A DNA stretch of 64,000 bases from Armigeres subalbatus (GCF_024139115.2 NC_085140.1:295769293-295833292), one strand, 5' to 3'. Counted from the stretch's first letter, positions 33,650-45,345 are shown. Notes: generated by a model not told the origin, from the sequence alone. Translations and numbers: made by a program.

Positions 33650-34086
33650 TTTTCATTTATTCAGACTAAGGCCGAAGTGGCCTGTGCGGTATATAAAAGT
33701 CTTCTCCATTCAGCTCGGTCCATGGCTGCACTTCGCCAACCACGCAGTCTACGGAGGGTCCGCAAGTCATCTTCCACCTGTTCGATGCACCTTACCCGCT
33801 GCGCACCTCGCCTTCTTGTGCCCGTCGGATCGTTGTCGAGAACCATTTTCACCGGATTACTGTCCGATATTCTGGCTACGTGCCCAGCCCACCGCAGTCG
33901 TCCGATTTTCGTGGTGTGAACGATGGATGGTTCTCCCAGCAGCTCAAGCAACTCGTGGTTCATTCGCCTCCTCCATTCGCCTCCGTCCAGCGCTTTCCTT
34001 TAAAAAAACTCCAAGTGCGCGTTGGTCCTCCACGAGTCCTGTCCTGTCCGTAGAGGACTACCGGTCTAATGAGCATTTTGTAGATT
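33650..34086 (-). pseudogene. RTE-like ORF2 C-terminus, distal part (antisense)
   Basis: On the minus strand the frame reads KMLIRPVVLYGQDSWR at 34085-34040, then after a gap WRRRMNHELLELLGEPSIVH and IGRLRWAGHVARISDS (about 33980-33850), followed by VEDDLRTLRRLRGWRSAAMD (33795-33730). This is the typical region after the polymerase in RTE-like ORF2 proteins, including a decayed C-terminal part rich in Arg and Trp. The frame is open for 100 codons but lacks its upstream part, which lies at 34645-34990 beyond an insertion. Confidence 0.75.
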
Positions 34087-34644
34087 CCCGATCAGTTAGT
34101 CATAACAAAATTTTATCACAATTATATCAATATGTGTTACAAATAACAAAACTTGCAATAATTTAGTTATAAATTTTCTGCCAAAGTTGGAGGAAAGAAA
34201 ATTTTATGATCGTCATAACATGATTATAACATAATGTGTTATGTTTATTTGTACCGAAAAAAATACAATTGCCTACATTTTTGGTAGATATGAATTTTAA
34301 AAAAAAAGGTACCAACTACAGTATAACTTGAACCTACAATCAAAGTTTAACCAGCTGGACAAAGTAAATTGCCTACATTATGGATAATCAAATTATTTTC
34401 AAGAACATAAGTTGTTATAGTATAAGCTAGTTTCACCACTTTTTATGTAACACAACGAGTTATATTTCTGTTCAATCAATAACATATTTAGTAATATTTT
34501 TGTTCAAACTGGAAGAGATTTTGTTCCAATTTTTGTTATTTTAACTACTAATGGTACATGATTTATAACAACCGCTGTTATAAGAAGCTGCTGTAACAGA
34601 ATAACAAGGTCTGATATGAATCTGTTACTATCTACTGGTCGGGT
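34087..34644. mobile_element. 0.56-kb AT-rich insertion in the antisense RTE-like gene
   Basis: The ends CCCGATCAGTTAG and its inverted counterpart CTACTGGTCGGG delimit AT-rich, non-coding DNA with several TAACA / TGTTA words. The coding frames on either side are contiguous in relatives (RRTKL then KMLIRPVVLYG), which places the insertion. The target duplication is not clear. Confidence 0.6.
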
Positions 34645-34990
34645 TGTCAGTTTGGTACGGCGGCGAACTCTATTCGATCGAAGCGTCTTGCGGAGTCCAA
34701 AGTATGTACGATTTCCAGCCACTATGCGTCTCCGAATTTCTCTGCTGGTATCATTTTCGGCAGTCGCCAGTGAGCCCAAGTACACAAATTCTTCTACCAC
34801 CTCGATTTCGTCACCACCGATGCAAACTCGCGGTGGGTGGCTCACATTGTCTTCTCTTGTACTTCGTCTTCGACGTGTTGATGACTAGTCCGATCCGCTT
34901 GGCTTCCCTCTTCAGTCTGATGTAGGCTTCCTCCATCTTCTCAAAGTTACGTGCCATAATATCCTATGTCGTCGGTGAAGACGAGTTTGG
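34645..34990 (-). pseudogene. RTE-like ORF2, region after the catalytic box (antisense)
   Basis: Minus-strand frames give TDDIGYYG at about 34980-34957, where YADDI.I(I/Y)G is usual. They continue with KMEEAYIRLKREAKRIGLVI (34940-34880), then GGDEIEVVEEFVYLGSLAT (34820-34765) and REIRRRIVAGNRTYFGLRKT (34750-34690). The order is that of an RTE-like polymerase thumb and connection. Frame changes at about 34860 and the insertion at 34644 inactivate it. Confidence 0.75.
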
Positions 34991-35105
34991 TACTCTCCGT
35001 TTAATTCCACCAATTATTTCGATATCTTTGCAGATACGTATTTTGACCACAACTGTGTGGTCGTATTCAGTGTCTCGTACATGACTCGACTTGTACGTCG
35101 ACAAA
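34991..35105 (-). repeat. Dispersed segment, inverted copy of 30575-30690
   Basis: The minus strand reads ACGAGACACTGAATACGACC and ATACGTATCTGCAAAGATAT. It touches the RTE-like coding remnant directly, which suggests it belongs to that element or marks a recombination junction used twice. Confidence 0.5.
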
Positions 35106-35114
35106 GCGTTGAAA

Positions 35115-35212
35115 AAAACATGTTTCAATAAAAGGTGCAAGCAGTGAAGAAAAAGACGTTTCGGTAGAGGTTCCTCAAGGGAGCAGTGTGGAACCTTTGC
35201 TCTCAGATGACG
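35115..35212 (+). pseudogene. Jockey-like reverse transcriptase, VPQGS motif (third piece)
   Basis: The plus frame reads KDVSVEVPQGSSVEPLLSD (35152-35205). VPQGS(V)..PLLF is the conserved motif that follows motif A in non-LTR reverse transcriptases. It is the next block expected after the palm piece at 33216-33344, on the same strand, so the three pieces look like one element dispersed by later insertions. Confidence 0.6.
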
Positions 35213-35715
35213 GAGGAAATTGTTATTCGGGGAATTGTCGTACAATCCATCAAACTATTTCGTTTATTACGCGATGCAGAGAATACACTATTTGAACACT
35301 CACCCAAGCTTGATCAGCAAAATGTAGTCATGTAACTATTGTTCTGATGCTGGTTTTTCATTGTAGCATCCAAATGAATGCTATAATGGATTTTATGCAA
35401 CCAATTTGAGTTGCTATGCGGCCAATAAAGCACCCATTTTGTTGGTATGGAAAAGTAGACCGTTTTATTACTCAAAGACGAACTGTAAACCAGGTATTAT
35501 GAACAGGAATTGCAAAAAAGAAGTTTGAGACGCATTGCATTGCCAAATTATGATTATCTAAGCTCTTATGAAAATCTCGAATAATGTGTAAAACGTATTG
35601 TGGGGTTACCTCGTTCCAGTAATGATATACTGAAACGTGTCGGAAAACCCAATTAGCCAATCAATTCAATCCGATTGTTCTAAATTAAAAGCAATTGAGA
35701 CAAAGGGATATTCGC
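35213..35715. other. Spacer, nothing recognised
   Basis: Short ORFs only; no repeat that I could match elsewhere. Confidence 0.4.
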
Positions 35716-36300
35716 ATCATACAGTATATGGCTTGTGCGGTAATTTCGTTTAGTGCCGAATATTTACGATAATGGACCAGCAATTTGCGATCAAACTCGT
35801 CCCGAACCAATTAAACACTTCCGATAAAGCGAGTGAAACACCATCACAGCGTCAGCCTACGGCTTGACGGCGAAGGTGTGCGTTTGATCGATCCGTACCG
35901 GGTCATTACCACCCGCACATTTACCAATCATTTACCAGCAATTCACCAGCAAAATAATTTTCGCACCTTACTCCCAAACCTAAATGAAAGAGCTGAAGAA
36001 AAAAAAACAGAACCACAACATTTCTTTCAGGGTCGAACCAGAGCATGCTCCTCCGTTTACGATGTAATTTATCGGTGTTTAACGTGTCTCGTCAACCAAC
36101 GATCGCCCGGCCGCCGCTTATATCGCAGTCAAGCTGCATTCGCACACGAAAAGCACACGCTGCTGGCTGAGTGGTCAGTCGGTTCGGTAGTCGCTGATGG
36201 AGGCGGCGGCGGAGTCGCGCATGGGTTAATCGTTCGAGCTTCCACCACGCACACGCACGGTGGCCGAAATTTCGGACAATGTGTGTTTGGGTTTTAATAA
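35716..36300. other. GC-richer, non-repetitive-looking block
   Basis: The stretch 36090-36270 contains GCCGCCGCTTATATCGC and GGAGGCGGCGGCGGAG, and it matches no other part of the window. A 154-codon plus frame (35833-36297) has no recognisable domain. The block might be a promoter or untranslated exon of a host gene, but no splice or start signal convinces me. Confidence 0.35.
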
Positions 36301-36856
36301 TTTATATCAAATCTGTTTAAATTGTTTACAATGGCTTACATCTGCTTGAGCTTTTTTACAGCTGTACATAAAAAGTTTAGGCTTTTGGATTAATATGGAA
36401 AAAAAACGTTTAAATTATTGGATTTGAATGTTTTTAACGTGAAGAAATAGTAGACTCAGTAAGGCACAATTGGTAACAAATAGAAATATAATATCGATAA
36501 AAAAAACGTACTTTTGAGGAAAATCACTTTATATGTTTTCTGTTACACACATTTCAAGCGGTTAACGATTAGATGCTATTAGCGGAATCTTTAGATGGCC
36601 AAACGAATTAATTAGCGCACGCTTTGAAGTGATGTCGTTTGGTAGGCAATTCGTTTGCGAGTTTCTGAGATATATTCCTGTTTTGTGTAGATGACGTCGG
36701 AATTAATTAGAATAATTAGTACGTGTTTGATCGTGATATCGTTTAGGGCGTGTCTCACTTGTAGGTTTTTACTAATAATTTATAAAGGGGTTAGAAGCAG
36801 AAGGGTGTAAGTGAGTCTAGTACAGCAAAATAGTCTTTTTCTACAGTTTCTGGTTT
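36301..36856. other. AT-rich spacer
   Basis: No ORF, RNA gene or repeat structure identified. Confidence 0.45.
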
Positions 36857-37640
36857 TTGATCCGAAATCAATCATTCCAGAATGCGTTGGGGTTTGTAGT
36901 CTCCAGAAAAAGTGGCCATTTACAAACTTTAGTCAAAACAGGTCGTTTGACCCCTCAAACTTCATTTTTACAAAGCAATGCTGAAAATATTTTTAAATCT
37001 CCGGGGCCATTTGACTTCAATACGGTTACATCGCTCACAATCTGAAGGACCTACGGAATGGCCATTTTCTACATTGAGTCAAAAGACGTCGTGTGACACC
37101 TTAAACTTCATGATTTAGCAATGCAATGATGAGAATGATATTTTTAGAATTCCTGGGTCAGTAAGGTTTCAAACATCGGCTTCAATAATGAGGAACTACG
37201 GAATGGACGTTTTCCAAATTGAGTCAAAACAAGTCGTGTAATACCTCAAACATCATGATTTTTATAAACAACTAGTCGACCCGGCAGACGTTGTCCTGCA
37301 TAGTAGACGAAAATGCGCGTTGTGAACTGCCTAGGCAAAATTCCTTATGAAACCTAATTTTAATTTTTCACGTTTCACTCAACTTTACTCGTGGTTTTCG
37401 CATGAGTAAATATCATATAAACGCGTCGGAAACGATAATGAACATATTCACTGAAGGAATGAAGAAAATCCGTCCAGCCGTTTTTGAGTTATGCGGATAC
37501 GAACATAGTCCAATTCATTTTTATTATATAGATGATGAAAATGATGTTTTTAGGGTTCCTATAGGGCCACTTGGGTTTAATCCGGTCACATCGGCTAATT
37601 AAGCTCCGAAAGACCTACGGAATGGACATTTTTGACGTGA
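36857..37640 (+). repeat. Tandem repeat with 146-bp period
   Basis: CTACGGAATGG recurs at 37051, 37197 and 37615. The last interval equals one 146-bp period plus the insertion at 37272-37532. Each unit also carries GAGTCAAAA(C/G)A, CCTCAAAC(T/A)TCAT and GAAAATGAT(A/G)TTTTTAG. About four diverged units are present. Confidence 0.7.
37272..37532 (-). mobile_element. Helitron-like short element
   Basis: On the minus strand the element begins TCTATATAATAAAAATG and ends GGGTCGACTAG. It sits between A and T with no target duplication. 5'-TC, 3'-CTAG and A/T insertion are the hallmarks of Helitrons, which move by rolling-circle replication. The words GACCCGGCAGACGTTGTCC and CCGTCCAGCCGTTTTTGAG are widespread in insect repeats of this kind. 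The 3' hairpin is not obvious. It interrupts one unit of the 146-bp tandem array. Confidence 0.55.
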
Positions 37641-37813
37641 AACTACGTTTGTATTTTCTATTTCGGGGTACATGTTGCGATTGCGAAAATTTGATAGATT
37701 TTGAACGTTAATTTCTCAGCCGTTTCTCGAACCTTACGAGAAAATTTAACGAGTTGACGATGGTCTACTCTACCGTCCAAGCGATTGTCGTTTGTACATT
37801 TTGAAAATAGCTA

Positions 37814-38024
37814 GAGGAACTGTTTCGTTTTCCAGCTCTCTGAACATCATCTCATCTCAAAACAAAGAAATACAACACCAATCTGGTCGATTCTCTTTGA
37901 TAAAGTTCGTGTTCACTGCTGAAAAAAATCATACAAAAGAGAAAAAAATCAAATTCTATTTCATTGCTTTGTTTTTGATGGGATGAAAATGGGAGCTATG
38001 AGATGAAGTGCCGAATAGTTCTTT
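37814..38024. mobile_element. MITE family M1, copy 3
   Basis: The ends GAGGAACTGTT and AATAGTTCTTT are flanked by TA (37812-37813, 38025-38026). It shares CTCATCTCAAAACAAAGAAAT and GAAGTGCCGAA (inverted) with copy 2. Confidence 0.6.
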
Positions 38025-38164
38025 TATCAAATAATTCTCTTCCCTTACAAAATAAATTGTAATCCTGAAAAGGATAGATCTGCACGTTTCAGTGTTTCAG
38101 TGGCATTGAAGGGAAGTTAATAATGTGAATTGGTCCTTGTTTTGGCTCAAGAAAGTTACAGAAA

Positions 38165-38410
38165 AAAATGTTCGGCCTCACCGAAGTACAGTGCGAATCT
38201 TCCACTTGTAGAGTCCTGAAGAATGGAGCTCTATCCGACCCCATCTGAGGTGCCGCTGGAGCGAGTCAAAGATGGATGTATTCTATCTCCGCTACAATTC
38301 TCCATTTAATTGACGAAATCGTGGGACGCTTCGGCATCCCACTACCATGAAGCATGAACAGGATGACCTTGATCCAGTTGACGTTACTGCTCTACTAGCC
38401 ATGAATTATA
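38165..38410 (+). pseudogene. RTE-like reverse transcriptase fragment
   Basis: Frames give STCRVLKNGALSDPI (38198-38245), then CILSPLQFS-like and LIDEIVGRF pieces. The sequence lines up with the 20600-20790 part of the RTE-like remnant (SQL..PF.IDEVMGR). Stops occur within 60 codons. Only about 80 residues remain. Confidence 0.6.
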
Positions 38411-39309
38411 AGAATGTCCATATTTAAAGTTTCAAAATAAATATTTTTTAATAAGTGATTGGAATAGCAGATTTGCAATCATTAGCAGCTGGAATTGATT
38501 TTATTGTTTTTTGTCCAAAGAAAACCATAGTGGTAGTCCCAAGGTGAAACTTTGAGAAACTTTTTATTATGGAACATTTTGTATGAAAAAAATATTTTGA
38601 GGCTTTCAAACGGAATTCTTTTGAATTTTCGAACATAAACCATTTGGGAAAGCGAACGAAGGAGTGAATCGCAGAGTGCCACGCGTGACGGATGTCAAAT
38701 TGTTTCGCTGCTCGATTTTTTTAACGTTTTGGCTTTTAGAAATGATTTAAAAAACGAAAGCCAATTTGCATAGTGATCTGTTATTACTACAACAGTTTGA
38801 ATTATAATAATTAAATGTTCCGTTTCGTGAAATCATATACAAAAATAGACCTAAAGAATGTGCGTGGGTGATAGTGGTATGCTGTTTAGGGTAATATCTA
38901 ATTATTGCCGGGGAACATCCATCCACTTCGGCTGACGAGTGACGCGTGTTAGCTATTATGCACCGCATTATAAATCAGGACTGTCAGGCGCAATCTGCGA
39001 TAACATTTGGTGAGATTGTTTCATTATGGTTTTACTACTATTTTATTTTTACGAATAATTTACATAATTATGATTTTTAAACTGAATACGCGCCGGATTA
39101 GAGAATTCGGAAGTTTGTGTATGGATCCATTATCCAATTGATAATGGTAGCATAAACAGGCGGGGCTTATTGTAAGTAAAAGTGACCTCGGACTGGTCAT
39201 GCAATACCAGGCAGTCCGAAACGGGTCACTGGAGCTGCAATACAGCTAGCACCTTCTAACTCCCGGATTAAATCTGACTGTTAAATCATGTAATACAAAA
39301 GGTTTTTTT
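38411..39309. other. Spacer, nothing recognised
   Basis: There are short ORFs on the minus strand with AT-driven composition. The region from 39080 to 39260 is less AT-rich but carries no recognisable motif. Confidence 0.4.
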
Positions 39310-42300
39310 CCATAACATACTAAACGGAATTCTTTTGGGTTTCCGAACGGAATCTTTTTTGTGATTCCGATCTGAGTTCTTTTGGGTTCTCGTTCGGAAT
39401 TTTTTTGAACAGACGTACGGAATTCTGTTGGGCTTCCGATAGGAATTATTTATGTCGGAATCCTTCTAAGCGTGCGGACGGAAACCTTCCGTTTTTGAAC
39501 AGGATAATTTAGGCTTCCGACCGGAATCTTTTTGGGTTTCGGAAACGGAATCCGTCTGGGCCTCCGGAAGGAATGCTTTTGGCTTTCTGAAAAGACTTGT
39601 TCTAGGCTTCTGAACGGATTTCTTCTGGGCCTTCAAACAGACTAATTTTGGACCAACGAACGGACACCCGGAAAATTGAAATTTAAATTCTTCTGGGCAT
39701 CCGAACAGAATCATTTAGGATCCCGGACGGAATTCTTTTGGAACTTCCGAACGGACTTAATTTGAGTTCTTAACGGACTTAATTTGAATCAATCTGTTCG
39801 GACAGATTCTTTTCGGGTGTGTGAACGGAATCCTTTTGTGCTTCCGAATGGACTTCTTTCTAGATTCCGAACAGAATCTTTTTGGGCTCACGAACGGAAT
39901 TCTTTTGGACATTCGGACGGAATTGTTTTGGGTTTCTAAAAGGAACTGTTATGGGTTTTTGAACGGAATTCTTCTGAGCCTCCGAATGGAATCTTTGTAG
40001 GCTCCCGAACGGAATTTTTTTGAGTTTTCGAACAGAATCCATTTGGGATTTTGATCGGAATTCCTTTGGGGCTCCGAACGGGTTTCCGAACGGATTTTTT
40101 TTTGTTTTTCCGGTCTAACTTCTTTTGGGTTCTCGAACGGAATCCTTTTGAGCTCACGTACGGAACTCTTTCGGGCTTCCCGAAATTTATGTCGGATTGC
40201 TTCTAAGCGTTTGGATGGAAACCTTCTGGACTTCCGAAAAGATTTCTTTTAGGTTTCTGAACAGGATAATTTAGGCTTCCGAACTGAATCTTTTTGGGTA
40301 CCGGAACGGAAGGAATTCGTTTGGCTTTCTGAAAGGACTTGTTCTAGGCTTCTGAACGGATTTCATCTGTGCCTCCAAACAGACTTATTTTGGACCAACG
40401 AACGGAATCCCGAAAAATTGAAATTTGAATCCTTTTGGGAGTCTGAACAGAATCAATTTCAGGATCCCGAACGGAATTCTTTTGGGGCTTCCGAACGGAA
40501 TTATTTTGAGTTTGCGAACAGATTTCTTTTGGGACTCCGAACCGAATTCTTTTGGGTTCCCGATAGGATTTTTTTTGGCTTCTGAATGGAATCTTTCTGG
40601 GCTCCGAACGGATTCTTTTTCGGTTTGCGAACGGAATCCTTTTGTGCTTCCGAATGGAATTCTTTTTAGTTCGAATATAATTCTTTTGAGCTCACGAACG
40701 GAAATCTTTTGGGCAGTCGGGCGGAATTGTTTTGGGTTTCTAAAAGAAACTATTCTGGGTTTCTGAACGGAAATCTTCTAAGCCTCCCAACGGAATCATT
40801 TTGGGCCAACGAATGGAATCATTGTAGGCTCCCGAACGGAATTCTTTTGGGGCTTTCGAACGGAATTCTTTTGAGCTTTCGTTTTCGAATTTTAGTCTGG
40901 TTTATTCTAATTCTGAACAGATTTTGTCTGGGCTTCAAACGGAATCCTTTTGTGCTACCGAACTTATTTTTTTTTGCTTTCGAACCGAATCCTTTTGGGC
41001 TCACGAACGGAATTCTTTTGTGTTTCTTATAGGAATTGTTCTAGGTTTCTGAACGGATTTCTTCTGGACCTCCGAACGGCATCATTTTGGGTTAACGAAC
41101 GGAATTCTTTTGAGTTTTCAAACAGAACCCTTTTGGGTTTTCGAACGAAATTCTTTTGGATTTCCGATAGGAATAACTTTGGGCTTCTGAAGGTAGCCTT
41201 CTGGTCTCGGAACGGAATTCTTTTGAACCTCCTCCTTTTATGCTACTGAATTAAATTCTTTTGGGTTTTCGAGCGGAATCAGGGAATTGTTTTGGGTTAT
41301 TGATAAGGATTGTTCTGGTTTGCTGAATGGATTTCTTCTGAGACTCCGAACGGGTTATTTTGGGCTAACGAACAGAATTCATTCGAATTTTCGAACAGAA
41401 TCCTTTTGGGCTTTCAAACGGAATGCTTTTGGGTTTCCCATAGGAATTATTTTGGTCTTCTAAAGGGAAATTTTCTTGGCTCCTAAAGAAATCCTATGCC
41501 TCCGAACTTATTTTATTTTAGTTTTCGAACGGAATCTGTTTGGGCTCACGAACGGAATTCTTTTGGGCTTCCAGACGGAATTGCTTTGTGTGTCTTATAG
41601 GAATTGTTCTAGTTTTCTGAACGGATTTCTTGTGGGCTTTCGAACGGAATCTATTTGGGCTCACGAACGGACTTTTTTTTGAGCTTCCTCACGGAATTGT
41701 TTTGGGTTACAAAAAAGAGTATTCTGGGTTGCTGAATGGATTTCTTCTGGGCCTCCGAACGGGATTATTTTGGGCCTCCAAAGGGAATTGCTTCAGGCTC
41801 CCGAACGGAAGTTTTTTGAGACTTTCGACCGGATTTTTTTTAAAGTTTTCGAACAGAAACCTTTTGGGCATTCGAATTCTTTTGGGTTTCTGATAGGAAT
41901 TATTATGGGCTTCTGAACAAATTTTTTTTTTTGGTTTCGAAAGGAATATTTTTATGCCTCTGAATTGATTTTTTTTAGTTTTCGAACGGAATCCTTTTGG
42001 GTTTCTCATAGGAATTATTTTGGGCTTCTAAACGGAAATTTTCTTGGCTCCTAAAGAAATCCTATGCCTCCGAACTGATTTTTTTTTAGTTTTTGAACGG
42101 AATCCATTTGGGCTCACGAATGGAACTATTTTGGGCTTCCGGATGGAAGTGTTTTGTGTTTCTTATAAGAATTGTTCTTGGTTTCTGAACGGATTTCTTG
42201 TGGGCTTCCGAATGGAACCATTGTGGGCTAATGAGCTTAATTCTTCACGAACGGTTTTTTAGCTTCCTCACGGAATTGTTTTGGGTTACTGAAAAGAATT

Positions 42301-43570
42301 GTTCTGGGTTGCTGAATGGATTTCTGCTGGGCCTTCGAACGGGCTTATTTTGGGTCTCCAAACGGAATCGTTTTAGGCTCCCGAACGGACGTTTTTTGAG
42401 ACTTTCGACCGGATTTTTTTTCAAGTTTTCGAACAGAAACCTTTTGGGCCTTTGAATTCTTCTAGGTTTCCGATAGGAATTGCTTTGGGCATCTGAACAG
42501 AATCTTTCTGGGCCCCGAACGGCATCATTTTGGTCCTCTGAACTGAATCCTTTTGTGCTTCCGTCCTGAATTATTTTTGTTTTTCGAACGAAATCCTTTT
42601 GGGGTCACGGACGGAATTCTTCTGAGCTTATGAAGGGAATTGTTCTGGGTTTCCGAACGCATGGGCATCCGAACCGCATCATTATGAATTACCGAACGTA
42701 ATCGCGGAAAATTTCCAATTGATTCCTTTTGGGCCTCAGAACGGAATATTTTTAGGCTCCTAAACGGAAGTCTTTTGAGGCTTTCGAACGAAATTCTTTT
42801 GAGCTTTCGAACGGAATTCTTTAGGGCTTCTGAACGGAATCTTTCTGAGCTTCGGAATGATTACTTTTAAGCCTCCGAATTGTTTTTTTTTGAGTTTTCG
42901 AACGGAATCCTTTTGGGCTTCCGGACGGAATTGTTCTGGGTTTCTAAATGGATTTCTTCTGGGCCGCCGAACGGAATTTTTTTAAGTTTTCGAATAGAAT
43001 CCATTCTGGCTTTCGAACGGAATTCTTTTAGGTTTTGGATAGGAATTGAATTGTTTGACCTCTGAACCGAATCCTTTTGTGCCTCCGAACTGAATTATTT
43101 TTGTTTTTCGAACGGAATTCTTTTGGGCTTTCGAATGGAGCTCTTTTGGGCTTCTGAAGAGAATTGTTCTGAGTTTCTGAGCGGAGTTTTTATGGACCTC
43201 TGAGCGGCATCATTTTGGGATACCGAACGGAGTCCCGGAAAATTGAAAAATGAATTCTTTTGGGCCGCCGAACGGAATCCTTCCGAAAAGATTTCTTTTG
43301 GGTTTCAGAACAAAATTATTTAGTCGTCCAACCGGAATCCTTTTGGGCTTCGGAACGGAATTCTTTGAGTCTTCCGGTCGTTTTTTTATGGTTACTGAAA
43401 GGAATTGTTCTGGACTTCTAAACATAATTCTTCTGACACTCTGAATGCAATCATTTTGGACTACCGAACGAAATCTCTTTAGATTTTCGTGAGTAGAATT
43501 TTCGGGTTCTGAACAAAATCTTTTTGAGCTTCCGAACAGAATTTTTTGAACTTTCGAACTAAAAGCACAA
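39310..43570 (+). repeat. 4.2-kb degenerate minisatellite, unit 23-24 bp
   Basis: The consensus unit is close to CGGAATTCTTTTGGGCTTCCGAA, repeated about 180 times with frequent single-base length changes. Larger duplications sit inside the array: 39480-39720 with 40210-40460 (742-bp offset), and 41466-41720 with 42034-42290 (568-bp offset). Many overlapping ORFs (up to 113 codons) appear on both strands simply because the unit rarely contains stops. They should not be taken as genes. It ends at 43570 in AT-rich sequence. Confidence 0.9.
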
Positions 43571-43725
43571 AAGAAGTATTAATAATACTGAACCAATTTT
43601 TGATGACTAAAATAATAACATAAAGTCGATATCGACGTTCAACTTAGAGGCACTTGTTTTTGAACGCAGTGACAATTCTAAGTACCAATCATTTGAGTGC
43701 ACTGACCTTAATTTAAATTCGGAAT

Positions 43726-43752
43726 TGTCGTGACCGGACGAGGTTTCTAAAA
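43726..43752 (+). repeat. 27-bp direct repeat, left copy
   Basis: The sequence beginning ATTGTCGTGACCGGACGAGG is repeated exactly at 45418-45444. The pair brackets the CCAAT-rich satellite and the sequence after it. Confidence 0.8.
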
Positions 43753-44103
43753 TCCAAATCCAATTCAAATTCAATACAAAACCAATCCAAAAAAATCTAA
43801 TTCAAATCCAATCCAAATCAAATCCAATTCAAATTTAATTCAAATCCAATCAAAATCCCATCCAAATCTAATCCGAATCCAGTCCGAATTAAATCCAAAT
43901 CCTATCCAAATCCAACTCAAAATTAAATCCAAATGCAATCCAAATTCAATCCAAATCCAATCCAAATTCAATCCAAAACCAATCCAAAAAAAAATATAAT
44001 TTCAAATCCAATCCAAATCCATTTCAAATTTAATCTAAATCCAATCCAAAATCAATCCTAATGCAGTCCAATCCAAATCCAATTCCAATCCAAATCTAAT
44101 CGA
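43753..44103 (+). repeat. AATCCAAATCC satellite, left block
   Basis: Short units of AATCC, AAATCC and AATTC alternate with little else. The block is continued at 44540-45030 after a MITE. Confidence 0.85.
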
Positions 44104-44539
44104 ATTGGGTCCTAAAATGAAGAATCGATATTCGATTTTCTTGCATGGAACGATGAACGCGTCAGTTTTTCTTTCGACTTAGAAATCGAAAGGAACATTG
44201 TTTAATTTGAAATTTAAAAATAGATGAAAAATGCTTCCTCGACATTTTTGGTCTTGTTTGACGTACGGAATAATATGATTCAAACGCACTAGTAAAACAC
44301 CGCAGGGCACTTGACTCAACCTTTGACAGTTAATATATGGGCCTGACGTTTTGGGCTGATGGTTGATTCGTTCTGAAATGTTGCAAAGCCCAAAATTTAC
44401 CTTAAAATGTCTTAAACGCAGAAATATTATTTTTACTGATTTAGACATTTACCAGAATTTTTATTACATCGGTTCAAGTATTCTTGACCGATGCACTATA
44501 GTTTGCAACCAGAAGCAAGGTAGGGCTTTAGGACCCAAT
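44104..44539. mobile_element. Element with ATTGGGTCCTAAA ends inserted in the satellite
   Basis: ATTGGGTCCTAAA (44104-44116) is the exact inverse of TTTAGGACCCAAT (44527-44539). The same satellite lies on both sides, so this is an insertion. It is 436 bp. A minus-strand 89-codon frame has no known domain. The symmetric AATT at the junctions prevents defining the target duplication. Confidence 0.65.
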
Positions 44540-45030
44540 TTCCAAATATAATCCAATTCAATCCAATCCAAAACCCATCCAAATCCAATCCAACTCCAAT
44601 CCACATCCAATCCAAATACAAATCAAATCCAATCCAAATAAAATCCAAATTCAATCCAAATCAAATCCAAATCTAATCGGAATTCAATCAAAATTCAATC
44701 CAAATCCAATCCAAATCCTATCGAAATTCAATCCAAATCTATTACAAACCCAATCCAAATCCAATCCGAATCCAATCCAAATCCAATCCTAATCCAAATC
44801 CAATCCAAATTCAATCCAAATCCAATACAATCACAAATCCAAAAATTCAATTCAGAACCAACCAAAATCCAATCCATATTCAATCCAAATCCAATCTAAA
44901 TCCAGTCTAAATAAAAAATAAAATCCAATCAGAATCCAATCCAATACGAAACTAGTCCTACAGCTCAATCCAAAACCAATCCAAAATTCAATTCAAATAC
45001 AATCAAAAATCCATTCCAACCTAGTCCAAT
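44540..45030 (+). repeat. AATCCAAATCC satellite, right block
   Basis: It has the same unit type as 43753-44103. Together the blocks total about 840 bp. Confidence 0.85.
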
Positions 45031-45345
45031 TTTAATTTTTCTCATAGTTGCAAATTTTTTGTTCATCCTCTGCCCTTCCGTCAGGTGACGCTAGCATTCC
45101 TACCGGGAACGTTAGCATTCCTCATTGTTTTTATTTGTTTTTCATTTTGCCAACTTTTTTGCCTTTAATTTTTGTTTTCCTCAATGTGCCATCTTTCTTG
45201 CACCTTTCCTGTCACCCGGCCTACTCCTCTGCCCTTCCGTCAGGGAGCCTACCGGGGACGCTAGCATTCTTAAGTAATTTTTCATCTTATCTTCTATTTC
45301 TAACAATTTCTTCCTTTCTTACCTGACCTCGATGGCACCGATATT
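45031..45345. repeat. Short duplication with GACGCTAGCATTC words
   Basis: CCTCTGCCCTTCCGTCAGG occurs at about 45067 and again at about 45227, each followed by GGGA/GGTGA sequence and (G)ACGCTAGCATTC. The rest is T-rich. No gene is evident. Confidence 0.5.

Noticed and set aside
33624..34166. 180-codon plus-strand ORF
   Set aside because: It lies antisense to the RTE-like C-terminal coding remnant, which explains its length and composition.
35833..36297. 154-codon ORF
   Set aside because: It has no domain, starts without context and passes through a GC-rich block with charged low-complexity stretches. It is kept only as an unexplained block.
39466..43444. Many ORFs of 60-113 codons, apparently repeat proteins
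   Set aside because: The 23-24 bp minisatellite lacks stops in several frames. Length changes of one base every few units shift the frame, so no selection on protein is visible.
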